This document shows, piece after piece, positions 8,841-18,490 of a stretch of DNA of 64,000 nt (position 1 is its first letter; every line of letters starts with the position of its first letter). The stretch is from Paraburkholderia metrosideri (lineage in GTDB: Bacteria; Pseudomonadota; Gammaproteobacteria; Burkholderiales; Burkholderiaceae). A program made the position numbers and the translations under genes. The stretch spans positions 124,001-188,000 of the forward strand of contig NZ_CAJHCP010000009.1 of NCBI RefSeq assembly GCF_904848625.1, read 5' to 3'. The notes below the pieces were generated by a model, which was given only the letters and a program-made list of their open reading frames with translations, was not told the DNA's origin and did not search any database.

Positions 8841-11800
8841 TGCGCGCTCCCTGGGTTCGAGGTGGCCTGTGCGGCGGCGGAACCCGCTACCGTCGACGTC
8901 GCTGGCGCGGCGCCCGGCGCTGCGGGCAGGCCCACCGCCGTCGCGTTGACTGCGGCCCCTGCACTGACGTCGGCGACCGACGACGGCAGCGTCAGGCCAC
9001 GCAGGCTTTGTTGTTGCGGTGCATCGCCGCTGCCCGAAGACGGCTGCGACGTGCTGATGATGCGCATGCTCATCGACACGCTGACGCTGCCCTGGGTCCA
9101 CGTCAGATCGAACGTGCCGTCAGGCTGGCGCTTGCGTTGTGCCGAGTTGATCAGCTTTTCGAGGCCGTAGCGGCCCGGCTCGTTGACCAGTTGCAGCGTG
9201 CGGCCGTCGAACGTCGTCGCGGTCAGAACTGCGCCAGGCGAACCCGCCGGGTTCGGCCACACGAAGTTGGTCCATTGCGGCGGCGTGTTGCGATAACGCA
9301 GTTGCTGACCGTCGATCGCAATCGTGTACTCGGTCGTGCCTGTGCTCGGTTGCGGCAATAACTGGAACACGGTCTGCGGTTCGGTCGACCCTTGCGCGGC
9401 ACCCGACGCACCGCCCGCAAGCGGTGCCACCCAACGCGCGAAACCTGACGTGAAGTCGGGCGTCAGCGCGAGACCCATGTCGCCCCACGTGCGCGGCGTC
9501 AGCGTATCGCCGCGACGCACAGCAAGCGGTCCGAGCGTGGTACCGACGAACTTCGCAACCGCACCGTCCGGTCCGAATACCTGCGCGATTTCAACGGCGC
9601 CGGCTTCGACCTTCGCATCGGATGCAAACGGATACTTGGCGGCGAGCGAGGTCTGGAACGGCTGATACACCTGCGCGTTCCACACCTTGTTGACCTCGAC
9701 GCTGGCGGGCTGGATCACCACCGCATACGCCTGAATCAGCGGACGCACCAGCAGCGGACGCAGGGCTTTACGCTGCGAATCGCTGAGGCCGGTGAGCATC
9801 TGTTCGTCGACGAGCTTCAGTGAATCCGCGAGTTCCGAACCGCTGCCGTCGAGCGTCTGCTGCATCAGCTGACGCGCGCCCGGGCCCGGATCGCCCTGAT
9901 TCTTCAGCACGTTAAAGCGGGTGCGCACCTTCGACAACGAATCCATATACGCGCGCAGCATCGACGTATTGTCGTGGGTCGTCACGATGCGTCCGAGGCC
10001 GGCGAATTCCTGGCCGATCGGACCCATCGGCAGTTCGACCGGATTGCCGTTGATGTCGATATTCGCGGTGACCTGAGCGGTCGGCGCGCGCGAGAACCAC
10101 TGTTTGAACCAGCCTGTCACGCCACTTTGCGCCGCTTTCAACGTGACGTTCGCGAGCGACGGGTTATCCCACGAGGTCTGGTCGTACGCGGTTTCGAGTA
10201 CTTTGCGGATCGGCGAGTCTTGCGGATCGCCGAGGCGGTTCATCGCGTCCACTGCCTGATTGAAGTTGCCGAAACTCTGCACGGCAATGCCTTGCATGAA
10301 CTTTTGCCAGTGCTGCGCATATTCGGTTTTGTACATCGTGACGAGCGCTTTCTGGATCTGCTCCGGACTGCCTTCGAGCGTCAGGTCGTCATGGGCAGAG
10401 GTGTTCAGCACCCAATCCTTCGCCTGCAATTCCTTGGTCGCGGCATCGCGGATAGCCGGCTGCACGTACTGGAACCACGCTTCACGCGTGAAGGTGCCCG
10501 GAATCGCGTAGCTGCCTGCGATCAGGCTCGAATTGCTGTCGCCGACAATGCGGTTGATCGTCATCGGCGCAAAGCGGGTCGAGGCACGTGCCTTGATTTC
10601 TTCGTAGACCCGCTGACGGGCCGGCATGCCACGCACGACATGCCGCAGGTTTTCACGCGTCTGATCGACCAGGGCGAGGTTTTCGTCGACCATCGGCCAG
10701 TCGTCGTCCGACACGCGCGACAGGTAGAACGTAATCATCCGTTCGGCGCTGCGAATCATTTCGTCGCGAGGCATCTTGCCGCGATTCGTTTCGAGCCAGC
10801 CGCGCCAGAAGCGCGCAATCTGATCGGTCAGATGCGCGGTTTCCACGTGACGCTTGTCCGATAGCATCAGGTAGGTTTTCAGCGCGTTATACGCGTCTTC
10901 GACGTTCGCCGGCGATGCATCGCTATACAAGCCGCCCTGACTGTTTGACGACATCGCCGAGTGCGCCGACACCGGGATCGCGCCGGAGTCCGGCGTGTGC
11001 GTCATTGGCGATAGCTGCTCGGGGTGGGCGTTGACGTCCTTCAGGAACGATTGCAGATTGTCCGCGACCGGCGCGAGCATGATCTGCCGCACACCGTTGT
11101 AGTACTCGGTTAGCAGATGCTCTTCGAGACGGTCGCCCTGATACAGACCGAGCGACACCGCCAGCGGTTTGTCGCGGCGGAACTGTTCGAGCTGATCGAT
11201 GCGGTCTTCGAGAATGTCCATGGCCTGCAAACGCGATTGCAGGTCGTTACGGTTCTGCTGCAGACGCACCACATTGTCGAGGTCGGCCTGCACGTTCGCC
11301 ACCAACTGCTGGTTGCCGATCGTCGACCAGGTCCAGCCGCCTAGCGCCAGCGCAAGCACGGTAACGAAGCCGAAGAAGGTGGCGTAACGCATGCGCGTTT
11401 TCGCTGGACTTGCGAATTGCCTGACTGTCTGACGGTCCGCGAAAATAACTTTCGAAAACAGGTCGCGCAGGAAGAAACCGTTCTTTGTCACCGCCCCGAC
11501 CGCCTTCGGCACGTTGTCCGCATTCAGGCCGAAGCGCGATGCGATACGCTGCGTCGCCGCGCTATTCGTTTCGCCTTCCTGCAATGCGCTAGTGAAATAG
11601 AAGCCGCGAAAAATGGGTTTGTACTGGAATGGATTCGCTTCGAACAGCGTGGCGAGAAACGAGCGCAACGCAGGCTTGATCGTCGAGAATTCAAGCGGAA
11701 AACTGAGCTGCCCCGGCGCAAGGCGATGGCCGCGATTGATCGACATCTGCGCGACGCTGATCTCCTTCAGGCCGTCGTACAGTTCTTCGAAATGCTCGTC

Positions 11801-12697
11801 GAACTGCGCGACGACATCGCGCTTTTCATCGGGCGAGTAGGGCAGGGTGGCGCCCCACACGCGGTCGTATTCGGCGCGGTCGTTGTCGCTGAAGAATTCG
11901 GCGAAACCAGTAATCAGATCGGTCTTGGTGAACATCACGTAGACCGGCGCGAATACTTCGAGCTTTTCAGTGAGTTCCTGCACCCGTTGACGCAGGTTCT
12001 TCGCGAGATTGATCGCGAATTCCGGGCGATTGCCGGTCAACTCCGCGATGCTGGCCGTCACGATGATGCCGTTGATCGGCGCTTTCGGACGATAACGTTT
12101 GAGCAGACCGAGAAAGCCCAGCCATTCGGTGCGGTCCTCTTCATGCACCGCGTAGCGGCCGGCGGTGTCCAGCAGGATGCCTTCAGTCGTGAAGAACCAG
12201 TCGCAATTGCGCGTGCCGCCAATGCCGTGAATCACCGCGTCGTTCTTTTCCGCGAAGGGGAATTGCAGCCCCGAATTCAGCACGGCGCTGCTTTTGCCCG
12301 CAGCCGGATTGCCGATCACGATGTACCAGGGCAACTCATACAGCGCGGAGCCGCCCGACACCTGGCCGATTTTCGAAGTCTTGATCGTCTTGACCGCATC
12401 GGCGAGGCGCGTGCGCAGCGTGTCGAGTTCGGCTGGTTTGACGGGCGCGGACACCTTGCCGGTTTCGGCCTGCTGTTCGAGCATCTCGCCGAGCTTGCGA
12501 TTGCCGCGCCGCGCACGCAGCTTGCGCACGAGCCATACCAGCAGCCACAGCACGATCACCGCGCCGAGTACGACGGCGGGCCAGATTGGATCGATCTGCA
12601 GCGCGTCGGCGCCGATGAACAGAGCCGCCGCGAGCGCGAGCAGACCGACGATCGATAGCGTGCGCGGATGGGTCAACACGTTGAGAATGCGTTGCAT
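8837..12697 (-). CDS. tssM: T6SS inner-membrane core protein TssM (IcmF)
   Basis: 1286 aa, normal for TssM. Two N-terminal membrane segments (about 14-30 and 40-58) precede a cytoplasmic domain with Walker A GNPAAGKSS at 129-137 and a DTAGRYAVHEEDR motif. A third membrane segment near 430-450 leads to a long periplasmic domain that contacts TssJ, and a C-terminal beta-domain. TssM with TssL and TssJ forms the trans-envelope complex; tssL and tssJ are not next to it here. The ATG at 12697 has no strong Shine-Dalgarno sequence. The Walker motif is intact, so ATP binding is plausible. Confidence 0.96.
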   Translation of the reverse strand: MQRILNVLTHPRTLSIVGLLALAAALFIGADALQIDPIWPAVVLGAVIVLWLLVWLVRKLRARRGNRKLGEMLEQQAETGKVSAPVKPAELDTLRTRLADAVKTIKTSKIGQVSGGSALYELPWYIVIGNPAAGKSSAVLNSGLQFPFAEKNDAVIHGIGGTRNCDWFFTTEGILLDTAGRYAVHEEDRTEWLGFLGLLKRYRPKAPINGIIVTASIAELTGNRPEFAINLAKNLRQRVQELTEKLEVFAPVYVMFTKTDLITGFAEFFSDNDRAEYDRVWGATLPYSPDEKRDVVAQFDEHFEELYDGLKEISVAQMSINRGHRLAPGQLSFPLEFSTIKPALRSFLATLFEANPFQYKPIFRGFYFTSALQEGETNSAATQRIASRFGLNADNVPKAVGAVTKNGFFLRDLFSKVIFADRQTVRQFASPAKTRMRYATFFGFVTVLALALGGWTWSTIGNQQLVANVQADLDNVVRLQQNRNDLQSRLQAMDILEDRIDQLEQFRRDKPLAVSLGLYQGDRLEEHLLTEYYNGVRQIMLAPVADNLQSFLKDVNAHPEQLSPMTHTPDSGAIPVSAHSAMSSNSQGGLYSDASPANVEDAYNALKTYLMLSDKRHVETAHLTDQIARFWRGWLETNRGKMPRDEMIRSAERMITFYLSRVSDDDWPMVDENLALVDQTRENLRHVVRGMPARQRVYEEIKARASTRFAPMTINRIVGDSNSSLIAGSYAIPGTFTREAWFQYVQPAIRDAATKELQAKDWVLNTSAHDDLTLEGSPEQIQKALVTMYKTEYAQHWQKFMQGIAVQSFGNFNQAVDAMNRLGDPQDSPIRKVLETAYDQTSWDNPSLANVTLKAAQSGVTGWFKQWFSRAPTAQVTANIDINGNPVELPMGPIGQEFAGLGRIVTTHDNTSMLRAYMDSLSKVRTRFNVLKNQGDPGPGARQLMQQTLDGSGSELADSLKLVDEQMLTGLSDSQRKALRPLLVRPLIQAYAVVIQPASVEVNKVWNAQVYQPFQTSLAAKYPFASDAKVEAGAVEIAQVFGPDGAVAKFVGTTLGPLAVRRGDTLTPRTWGDMGLALTPDFTSGFARWVAPLAGGASGAAQGSTEPQTVFQLLPQPSTGTTEYTIAIDGQQLRYRNTPPQWTNFVWPNPAGSPGAVLTATTFDGRTLQLVNEPGRYGLEKLINSAQRKRQPDGTFDLTWTQGSVSVSMSMRIISTSQPSSGSGDAPQQQSLRGLTLPSSVADVSAGAAVNATAVGLPAAPGAAPATSTVAGSAAAQATSNPGSAQ

Positions 12698-12793
12698 AAG
12701 CCGTTCAGGTCTTGGAGTTATTCGTGACGTGCGGTTCGACGACGGGTAATGCGTATTCGAGCGCTACAGGTGCATCGTATTGAGCCGGTCTGG

Positions 12794-13639
12794 TCAGCGA
12801 CCGCGCCCGAGTACGAAGCCGGGTTTGTGATATTCGACGTGGCCGAGATCCATCATTTTCCAGCGGCCCCCCCAGACCAGTCCGACCTGTTCGGCGACCA
12901 TGCCGTACAACTGATAGCCCCGCATGGCCCAAGGATCTTTTTCGCTGATGACTAGCTTGCCGTCGCGCAGAAACGCGTTGTCGGAAGCAAGGCCGTATTG
13001 GTGATAGCTCTGGAACGCCGCCGCATTGGTGACGTTGCCCCCCATTTGCGCGAGCCGGTTTTGCCGATCCGGACTCCGGTACCCCTCAAGCAACGCCATT
13101 TCATAACCGTATTGCTCACGCATGATCTTGTAGACGAGCAGCAAACGCGTTCTGAAGTCGGGATCGAGCAGGTTCCAATCGCGGCTTGCGTCTTTTAGTG
13201 CTGGCCGGATTTGCTCGACTTCCTGAGTGGCGAATACCTCAGGCGGAAGCGGCGGCGGCGGAACCAGCTGTTCGCCATTCAATAATGCTGAAATCTTCTC
13301 GTCAGGAATGCGTACGTCATCATCGTACTGAAATAAAAGCCGACTACGAAACGCAATAGCCACTAATGGCGGCGCCGCAAGAATACCTGCGGCAGTAAAA
13401 ATCAGCAAGCGACGACGCGCCAGTAAATTTTTCGTATTGACTAATACCGACTGAGAAGTTCTTGCCGATTGAGAAATATTGTCGAAAATGCGAGTACTGC
13501 CATTTGAAGCAATTTGCATAAGCCGGTTATGCAAAGTGGATAGAGCGCCAAAAAATATGGCACGTGCCGCGGGTAACAGCAGCAATGCGGCAATGGCAAC
13601 CGCAATTGCGAAATAAGCGGTAAGTGCGGCGGCAATCAA
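12794..13639 (-). CDS. membrane-anchored M15-family peptidoglycan peptidase, T6SS-linked (TagX-like)
   Basis: 281 aa. Hydrophobic segments lie at about 2-30 and 77-98, then a periplasmic domain. The domain carries the zinc-peptidase pattern of the M15 (VanY/endolysin) family: EGYRSPDRQN at 185-194, SYHQYGLASD giving ligands H213 and D220, and DLGHVEYH giving H267. The frame opens with TTG; GGGG lies about 8 bases upstream and no in-frame ATG is available. It lies 96 bases before tssM on the same strand, so it is probably co-transcribed. By analogy with Acinetobacter TagX, an M15-type L,D-endopeptidase needed for T6SS assembly, it may open the cell wall for the secretion apparatus. Family confident, role inferred. 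Confidence 0.75.
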   Translation of the reverse strand: MIAAALTAYFAIAVAIAALLLLPAARAIFFGALSTLHNRLMQIASNGSTRIFDNISQSARTSQSVLVNTKNLLARRRLLIFTAAGILAAPPLVAIAFRSRLLFQYDDDVRIPDEKISALLNGEQLVPPPPLPPEVFATQEVEQIRPALKDASRDWNLLDPDFRTRLLLVYKIMREQYGYEMALLEGYRSPDRQNRLAQMGGNVTNAAAFQSYHQYGLASDNAFLRDGKLVISEKDPWAMRGYQLYGMVAEQVGLVWGGRWKMMDLGHVEYHKPGFVLGRGR

Positions 13640-13697
13640 TGCGGAACCCCGTTGAGTGGAAGCAATTGTATTTTGTGATGCTTGAACATAGAATCAG

Positions 13698-13718
13698 GCC
13701 TGCCCCAGTTGGGCAGGC
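13698..13718. other. perfect 8-bp hairpin in the divergent intergenic region
   Basis: GCCTGCCC and GGGCAGGC flank a 5-base loop, between the M15 peptidase and the divergent one-TM protein gene. There is no clear T-tract. It could be an attenuator, an operator or a relic terminator. Confidence 0.35.
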
Positions 13719-13763
13719 ATCTATTATTGCGGCGAAATAAACCAGGATTCAACGAGATACTGA

Positions 13764-14702
13764 ATGAGCGCGCCGGACAAATCAAATTCTAAAGCTCCGC
13801 CGAGTCTGCTTTCAAATGCAGGCAATGGCACCGATGCGAATGGCTCGCGCATTCTGGCCAATCTGGAAGGGCGGGTCGAGCCGCAGGCCGATGCGCCGCG
13901 CGGTTCCAGAGCGCCGCTGATCCTCGTCGCCTTGCTGGTGTTATGCGTGGGCTCGTGGGGAGCGTGGCGGGTGCAGCGTCATGTGGCGGCCAAGCCCGCC
14001 GAGGCTGTTGCCAGCGGAAACGTGGTGGTGAAAGCGCCGGCCGCAACGGCTGCGAGCGCAGCGGCATCCACCACGCTCGCCGCCGCATCGCAGGCGTCGG
14101 CGCCGCAGGCGGCAACGATCATTTCCGACGATTCCGCCGATAAAGACGGCGCGTCGACTCCGGCAGTCGCTGACGACAACCGGCTGTCGCGTGCGCTTGC
14201 CGATGGCGCCGATGATGCAAATCACGCTTCTTCCGCGAAGCCGGTGGCCGTTGCCGGCGCTGCCGACGCGGAGAACGGGGACCACAAGTCGAAGAAGTCC
14301 ACCGTGGCCGGAAGTGCAAGTTCAGGCAAGAGCCACCATGAATCCGTGCCGGTGCACGAAAAGCATGAGCTGGCGAAATCCAGCGCGCATCCGGCGAATA
14401 CCAAGGCACTTGCACAGTCGAAAAAGCAGGAACCCGGCACCCGCAAGCGCGAAGATGCCGACGCCGATCTGCTGGCGGCTTTGGTGGCACGCACTGAACC
14501 CTACGATCCTAAATCGCCGGTTGGCGCGAGGACATCGAAAGTCAGTGCGTCGACTCGTCCTGCGGATTCGCATCTTGCAGAACAGGTGGCCGCTTGTGGA
14601 AAGAATGGCTTTTTCGAAGAGCAATTATGCCGCTGGCGTATTTGCGACGGGCATTGGGGTAAAGATCCATCATGTCCGCAAGCGGATTCGCGGCGTCCGT
14701 AA
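13764..14702 (+). CDS. one-TM Ala/Ser-rich protein with a Cys-rich C-terminal motif, T6SS-linked, function unknown
   Basis: 312 aa. A cytoplasmic N-terminus of about 50 residues leads to one membrane segment (PLILVALLVLCVGSWGAW, about 51-68). A long low-complexity Ala/Ser/Lys/His-rich stretch (70-270) follows, then a compact C-terminal motif with three close cysteines (CGKNGFFEEQLCRWRICDGH) and a fourth near the end (DPSCP). I do not recognise the family with certainty. The topology suggests a periplasmic tether ending in a small disulfide-stabilised domain. It is divergent from the T6SS peptidase/tssM genes, so a role in that apparatus is possible but unproven. Confidence 0.65.
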   Translation: MSAPDKSNSKAPPSLLSNAGNGTDANGSRILANLEGRVEPQADAPRGSRAPLILVALLVLCVGSWGAWRVQRHVAAKPAEAVASGNVVVKAPAATAASAAASTTLAAASQASAPQAATIISDDSADKDGASTPAVADDNRLSRALADGADDANHASSAKPVAVAGAADAENGDHKSKKSTVAGSASSGKSHHESVPVHEKHELAKSSAHPANTKALAQSKKQEPGTRKREDADADLLAALVARTEPYDPKSPVGARTSKVSASTRPADSHLAEQVAACGKNGFFEEQLCRWRICDGHWGKDPSCPQADSRRP

Positions 14703-15021
14703 CCCGTTTAAAACGATTGGCTTCCCGTCGCGCCGCATAATTCGTTCAAACTGCCTGGCCTGATCGATCCGCGTTTAATGATCGGCGGCCCAATGCGCGA
14801 TTCTTTTTTCGTGTAATTCTTTTCCACCCGATTGCGGACGCCCAACTCCACCGACGACACCGTATTAAACACGCCTGCTCCAGCAGGCAGTGTAAATTGT
14901 CCCGGATATCAGAATTGAAGATCGCGTTTTCGCGGCATGCCGGCGATTTGAAACTTCCCTTTTAAACGAAAGCAATCGCTGATTGGATAGCCCGGAATTT
15001 GCAGGCCGAAAACCGCCCGTT
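14703..15021. other. intergenic region with one hairpin
   Basis: No gene seen. GCCTGCT (14874-14880) and AGCAGGC (14883-14889) pair, and the stem can extend to ACAC/GTGT with one bulge. It may end transcription at this convergent junction, although no T-run follows. Confidence 0.4.
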
Positions 15022-15999
15022 TTACTCCGGTCCGGATAGTCCTGAGTAAGTCTCCCGGCATACCGCGCGTAATGCGTCGATAAACAGCGTTTGCACGTCT
15101 GAGCGCCGCCCTCGAGAGCGGGTGAATACGGCAATCGGCGGTAATGTCCATTGAAACGAATAAGGCACGATCGCCACGCCTGCAATTCGCACCAGTTCTT
15201 CCGCGATATCGGCGGGGACAATCGACACGGCATTCTCACTGGAAGCAATCAGTTCGCCAATGAGCTTCGACGAATAACTTTCCACGATCGCAATGGGAGG
15301 GACCGTGCCCGCCGCCAGAAACAGATCGGAAACCTGCTCTCGCATGGGCGTGTGCGGCGCGCCGAGAATCCAGTCGAGTTCCTGCAGTTTGTTCCAGTCG
15401 AGTTTCACGCGCGAGAGACGAGCGGCCAGCCGCCGGTTGGCAATCAGCCGTGGTTGTTGGCGGTACAGCACTTCGAAGCCGATCTGCGACAGATCGATCG
15501 CGGCCGACGCTCTGCCAATGACCAGATCGACGGTATGGTCGTTAAGCTGGGACAGCAACTGGTCGCTGGTGCCTTCGTGAATCGTGACAGTCAGGCGGCG
15601 CTCCATGCCGGCCTTCAGGCGCTTTAACGTTGCCGACAGCATCTGCCCGGAGATAAACGGCACCACGCCGATATGCGTGTGCGCCGCGTGGCCGGTCGCG
15701 ACGGCCTCCATGTCGCGCGCGAGATGGTCGAGATCGTGGAGCATGGCCTGCGCGCGTTCGAGAACGACCGCGCCTAACGCGGTGGGCAGCATGCCACGTG
15801 GCGAACGCTCGAATAACGGTGTGCCGAACATGCTTTCCAGTTCGGCCAGCGCATTGGTCACGGCCGGCTGACTGCTGGCCATATGCTCCGCGACGCGCGT
15901 GAGCGAGCCGTGCTGCTGGATATGCAGCAACAGCACAAGATGCCGAATCTTCAGACGCGTGCTGAGTCGCCTGACCATGTCGTTCGATTCGAGGGTCAT
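15022..15999 (-). CDS. LysR-family transcriptional regulator (next to maeB)
   Basis: 325 aa. The N-terminal winged helix-turn-helix at about 15-75 includes LTRVAEHMASSQPAVTNALAELE and the LFERSPRGMLPT wing. A type 2 periplasmic-binding effector domain (about 105-310) follows. It belongs to the branch seen with GbpR/CbL-type regulators, judged by the opening RLKIRHLVLLLHIQQHGSL. It is divergent from maeB with a 135-base gap, so it may control maeB and itself; that is inference from position. Confidence 0.88.
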   Translation of the reverse strand: MTLESNDMVRRLSTRLKIRHLVLLLHIQQHGSLTRVAEHMASSQPAVTNALAELESMFGTPLFERSPRGMLPTALGAVVLERAQAMLHDLDHLARDMEAVATGHAAHTHIGVVPFISGQMLSATLKRLKAGMERRLTVTIHEGTSDQLLSQLNDHTVDLVIGRASAAIDLSQIGFEVLYRQQPRLIANRRLAARLSRVKLDWNKLQELDWILGAPHTPMREQVSDLFLAAGTVPPIAIVESYSSKLIGELIASSENAVSIVPADIAEELVRIAGVAIVPYSFQWTLPPIAVFTRSRGRRSDVQTLFIDALRAVCRETYSGLSGPE

Positions 16000-16134
16000 G
16001 GGTTTGCCAGCGGGGCCATTAGAAAAAAGTGATGGGTCGATATTAAAACAGAATCATCGGCTTATGGCGGCTGCCTAGAATTGCCTCACGATTCGCGCCG
16101 GGACCGGCCCGGCGCACACATGGGGACATCGAAC

Positions 16135-18420
16135 ATGAAACAGACAGACACACAGGCCGCATTCGACTATCACGAATTCCCGACACCTGGAAAGATTTCC
16201 GTCGTGGCCAGCAAGCCGCTCGTCACGCAGCGCGATCTCGCGCTGGCTTACACGCCGGGCGTGGCCAGCGTGTGCGAAGCGATTGCGGAAGATCCGCAAA
16301 AGGCTTACCGCTTCACCAGCCGCGGCAATCTGGTCGGTGTGATCAGCAACGGGACAGCGGTTCTGGGCCTCGGCAACATCGGCGCGCTAGCCTCCAAGCC
16401 GGTGATGGAAGGCAAGGCTGTGCTGTTCAAGAAGTTTGCCGGTGTCGACGTGTTCGATATTGAAATCAACGAAACCGATCCGGACAAACTGGTCGAGATC
16501 ATCGCGGGGCTCGAGCCAACGTTCGGTGGCATCAATCTGGAAGATATCAAGGCGCCGGAGTGCTTCATCGTCGAGCGGAAATTGCGTGAGCGGATGAAGA
16601 TTCCTGTTTTTCACGACGATCAGCATGGGACCGCCATCACCGTATCGGCGGCGTTCATCAACGGGCTGAAGGTGGTGGGCAAATCCATCGCCGAGGTGAA
16701 GGTCGTCACGTCCGGCGCGGGCGCCGCGGCGTTGGCCTGTCTCGACCTGCTGGTGGATCTGGGTCTGCCGGTCGAGAACATCTGGGCGACCGACATCGAA
16801 GGCGTGGTCTATCGTGGCCGTCAAGCGCTGATGGACCCGGACAAGGCGCGTTTCGCGCAGGAAACCTCGGCGCGCACGCTTGCGGATGTGATCGAAGGAG
16901 CGGATGTATTCCTGGGGTTGTCGGTGGGCGGCATTCTGAGCGCGGACATGTTGAAGAAAATGGCCGCACGTCCATTGATCCTCGCGCTCGCCAATCCGAC
17001 GCCGGAGATTTTCCCGGAGCTGGCTCACGCAACTCGCGACGACGTCGTGATCGCAACGGGCCGCTCGGATTATCCGAACCAGGTGAACAACGTCTTGTGC
17101 TTTCCGTACATCTTTCGGGGCGCGCTCGACGTCGGCGCGACCACCATCACCCGTGCGATGGAAATCGCTGCCGTGCACGCAATTGCAGGCCTCGCGGAGG
17201 AAGAACAGAACGAAGTGGTCGCCGCCGCTTACGGTTCGTACGACGTGTCGTTCGGGCCGCAATACCTGATCCCCAAGCCTTTCGATCCCCGTCTCATTGT
17301 GCGCATCGCGCCGGCCGTTGCGAAAGCGGCGATGGAAGGCGGTGTCGCAACCCGGCCGTTGCCCGATCTGGACGCATACGTCGAACAGTTGCAGCAGTTC
17401 GTCTATCACTCGGGCGCATTCATGAAGCCGCTTTTTTCGAACGCACGGCAATTTGTGCGCGACGGCGGCAAGGCACGCATCGTGTTTACCGAAGGTGAGG
17501 ACGAGCGTGTGTTGCGCGCAGTACAGGTGGTGGTCGATGAAAAACTGGCGCGGCCGATTCTAGTTGGGCGTCCGGAAGTGCTGCTCGCCCGTATCGAGAA
17601 ATTCGGTTTGCGTTTGCGACTCGGGCAGGACGTCGAAGTCACCAACCCCGAATATGACGAGCGATTCACGCAGTACTGGAGCACCTACTGGGAATTGATG
17701 TGCCGCGACGGTATTACGAAAGAAATGGCTCGCGTGGAAACGCGCCGGCGCCTGACATTGATCGGCGCGATGATGGTGCGGCTCGGCGACGCGGACGGCA
17801 TGGTGTGCGGCACGGTCGGTGCGTATCACGATCATCTGCGTTATGTCGATCAGGTGATCGGCAAGAAGCCCGGCGCGCGAACCTACGCGGCGATGAACAT
17901 TCTGCTGCTCGACCAGCGTACCGTGGCACTGGTGGATACGCACATCAATGACGATCCGACGGCGGAGCAGATCGCCGAATTCACGATTGCGGCCGCGAAG
18001 CAGATGGATTGGCTGAATCTGACGCCGAAGGCCGCATTGTTGTCGCGCTCCAATTTTGGCTCGGGCAGCGCGGCGTCCGGCGCGAAGATGCGCCGCGCGC
18101 TGGAACTGGTGAGGGAGCAGGCGCCCGAGCTTGAAGTGGATGGTGAAATGCATGGCGATTGCGCGCTCGACGAAACATTGCGCTCACGCATCCTGCCCAA
18201 CTCGCCGCTCAAGGGCGCGGCGAACCTGCTGGTCTGTCCAAACGTGGATTCCGGCAACATTGCGTACAACCTGCTGAAAACAGGTGCGGGCAGTAACGTT
18301 GCGGTGGGTCCGTTCCTGCTCGGCGTCAATGCGCCTGTGAACATTCTCACGTCGAGCTCGACGGTCAGGCGGATTGTCAACATGACCGCGTTGACCGTGT
18401 TGCAGGCAAACCTGAAGTAA
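16135..18420 (+). CDS. maeB: NADP-dependent malic enzyme with phosphotransacetylase-like C-terminal domain
   Basis: 761-aa MaeB type. The N-terminal malic domain has the catalytic Tyr in LALAYTPGV (Y39) and Lys in MEGKAVLFKK (K94). An NAD(P)-binding domain with VVTSGAGAAALACLDLL follows. The last 330 or so residues are a phosphotransacetylase-like regulatory domain, thought to sense acetyl-CoA. It decarboxylates malate to pyruvate and makes NADPH. I chose the ATG at 16135, with GGGGA 8 bases upstream; an ATG at 16120 and a TTG at 16081 are less likely. The divergent LysR gene may regulate it. Confidence 0.95.
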   Translation: MKQTDTQAAFDYHEFPTPGKISVVASKPLVTQRDLALAYTPGVASVCEAIAEDPQKAYRFTSRGNLVGVISNGTAVLGLGNIGALASKPVMEGKAVLFKKFAGVDVFDIEINETDPDKLVEIIAGLEPTFGGINLEDIKAPECFIVERKLRERMKIPVFHDDQHGTAITVSAAFINGLKVVGKSIAEVKVVTSGAGAAALACLDLLVDLGLPVENIWATDIEGVVYRGRQALMDPDKARFAQETSARTLADVIEGADVFLGLSVGGILSADMLKKMAARPLILALANPTPEIFPELAHATRDDVVIATGRSDYPNQVNNVLCFPYIFRGALDVGATTITRAMEIAAVHAIAGLAEEEQNEVVAAAYGSYDVSFGPQYLIPKPFDPRLIVRIAPAVAKAAMEGGVATRPLPDLDAYVEQLQQFVYHSGAFMKPLFSNARQFVRDGGKARIVFTEGEDERVLRAVQVVVDEKLARPILVGRPEVLLARIEKFGLRLRLGQDVEVTNPEYDERFTQYWSTYWELMCRDGITKEMARVETRRRLTLIGAMMVRLGDADGMVCGTVGAYHDHLRYVDQVIGKKPGARTYAAMNILLLDQRTVALVDTHINDDPTAEQIAEFTIAAAKQMDWLNLTPKAALLSRSNFGSGSAASGAKMRRALELVREQAPELEVDGEMHGDCALDETLRSRILPNSPLKGAANLLVCPNVDSGNIAYNLLKTGAGSNVAVGPFLLGVNAPVNILTSSSTVRRIVNMTALTVLQANLK

Positions 18421-18434
18421 TGCGCTGAGTTTCT

Positions 18435-18472
18435 GGCGACGGCTGCGGCGGTTTTCATTGACCGCAGTCGCC
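18435..18472. terminator. imperfect hairpin, probable terminator between maeB and tauC
   Basis: GGCGAC plus TGCGG on the left pair with CCGCAGTCGCC on the right, with a 3-base bulge. It lies in the 70-base gap between convergent maeB and tauC. No long T-tract follows. Confidence 0.4.
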
Positions 18473-18490
18473 GCCGGTATACAACGAGCG

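Noticed and set aside
7716..9170. 484-codon plus-strand frame across tagF and tssM
   Set aside because: It spans two well-supported minus-strand genes and has no recognisable motif.
11417..12658. 413-codon plus-strand frame inside tssM
   Set aside because: Antisense shadow of tssM; composition is Arg/His/Asp-rich and without a domain.
14865..15248. 127-codon minus-strand frame at the end of the LysR gene
   Set aside because: It overlaps the LysR effector domain in another frame and has no domain.
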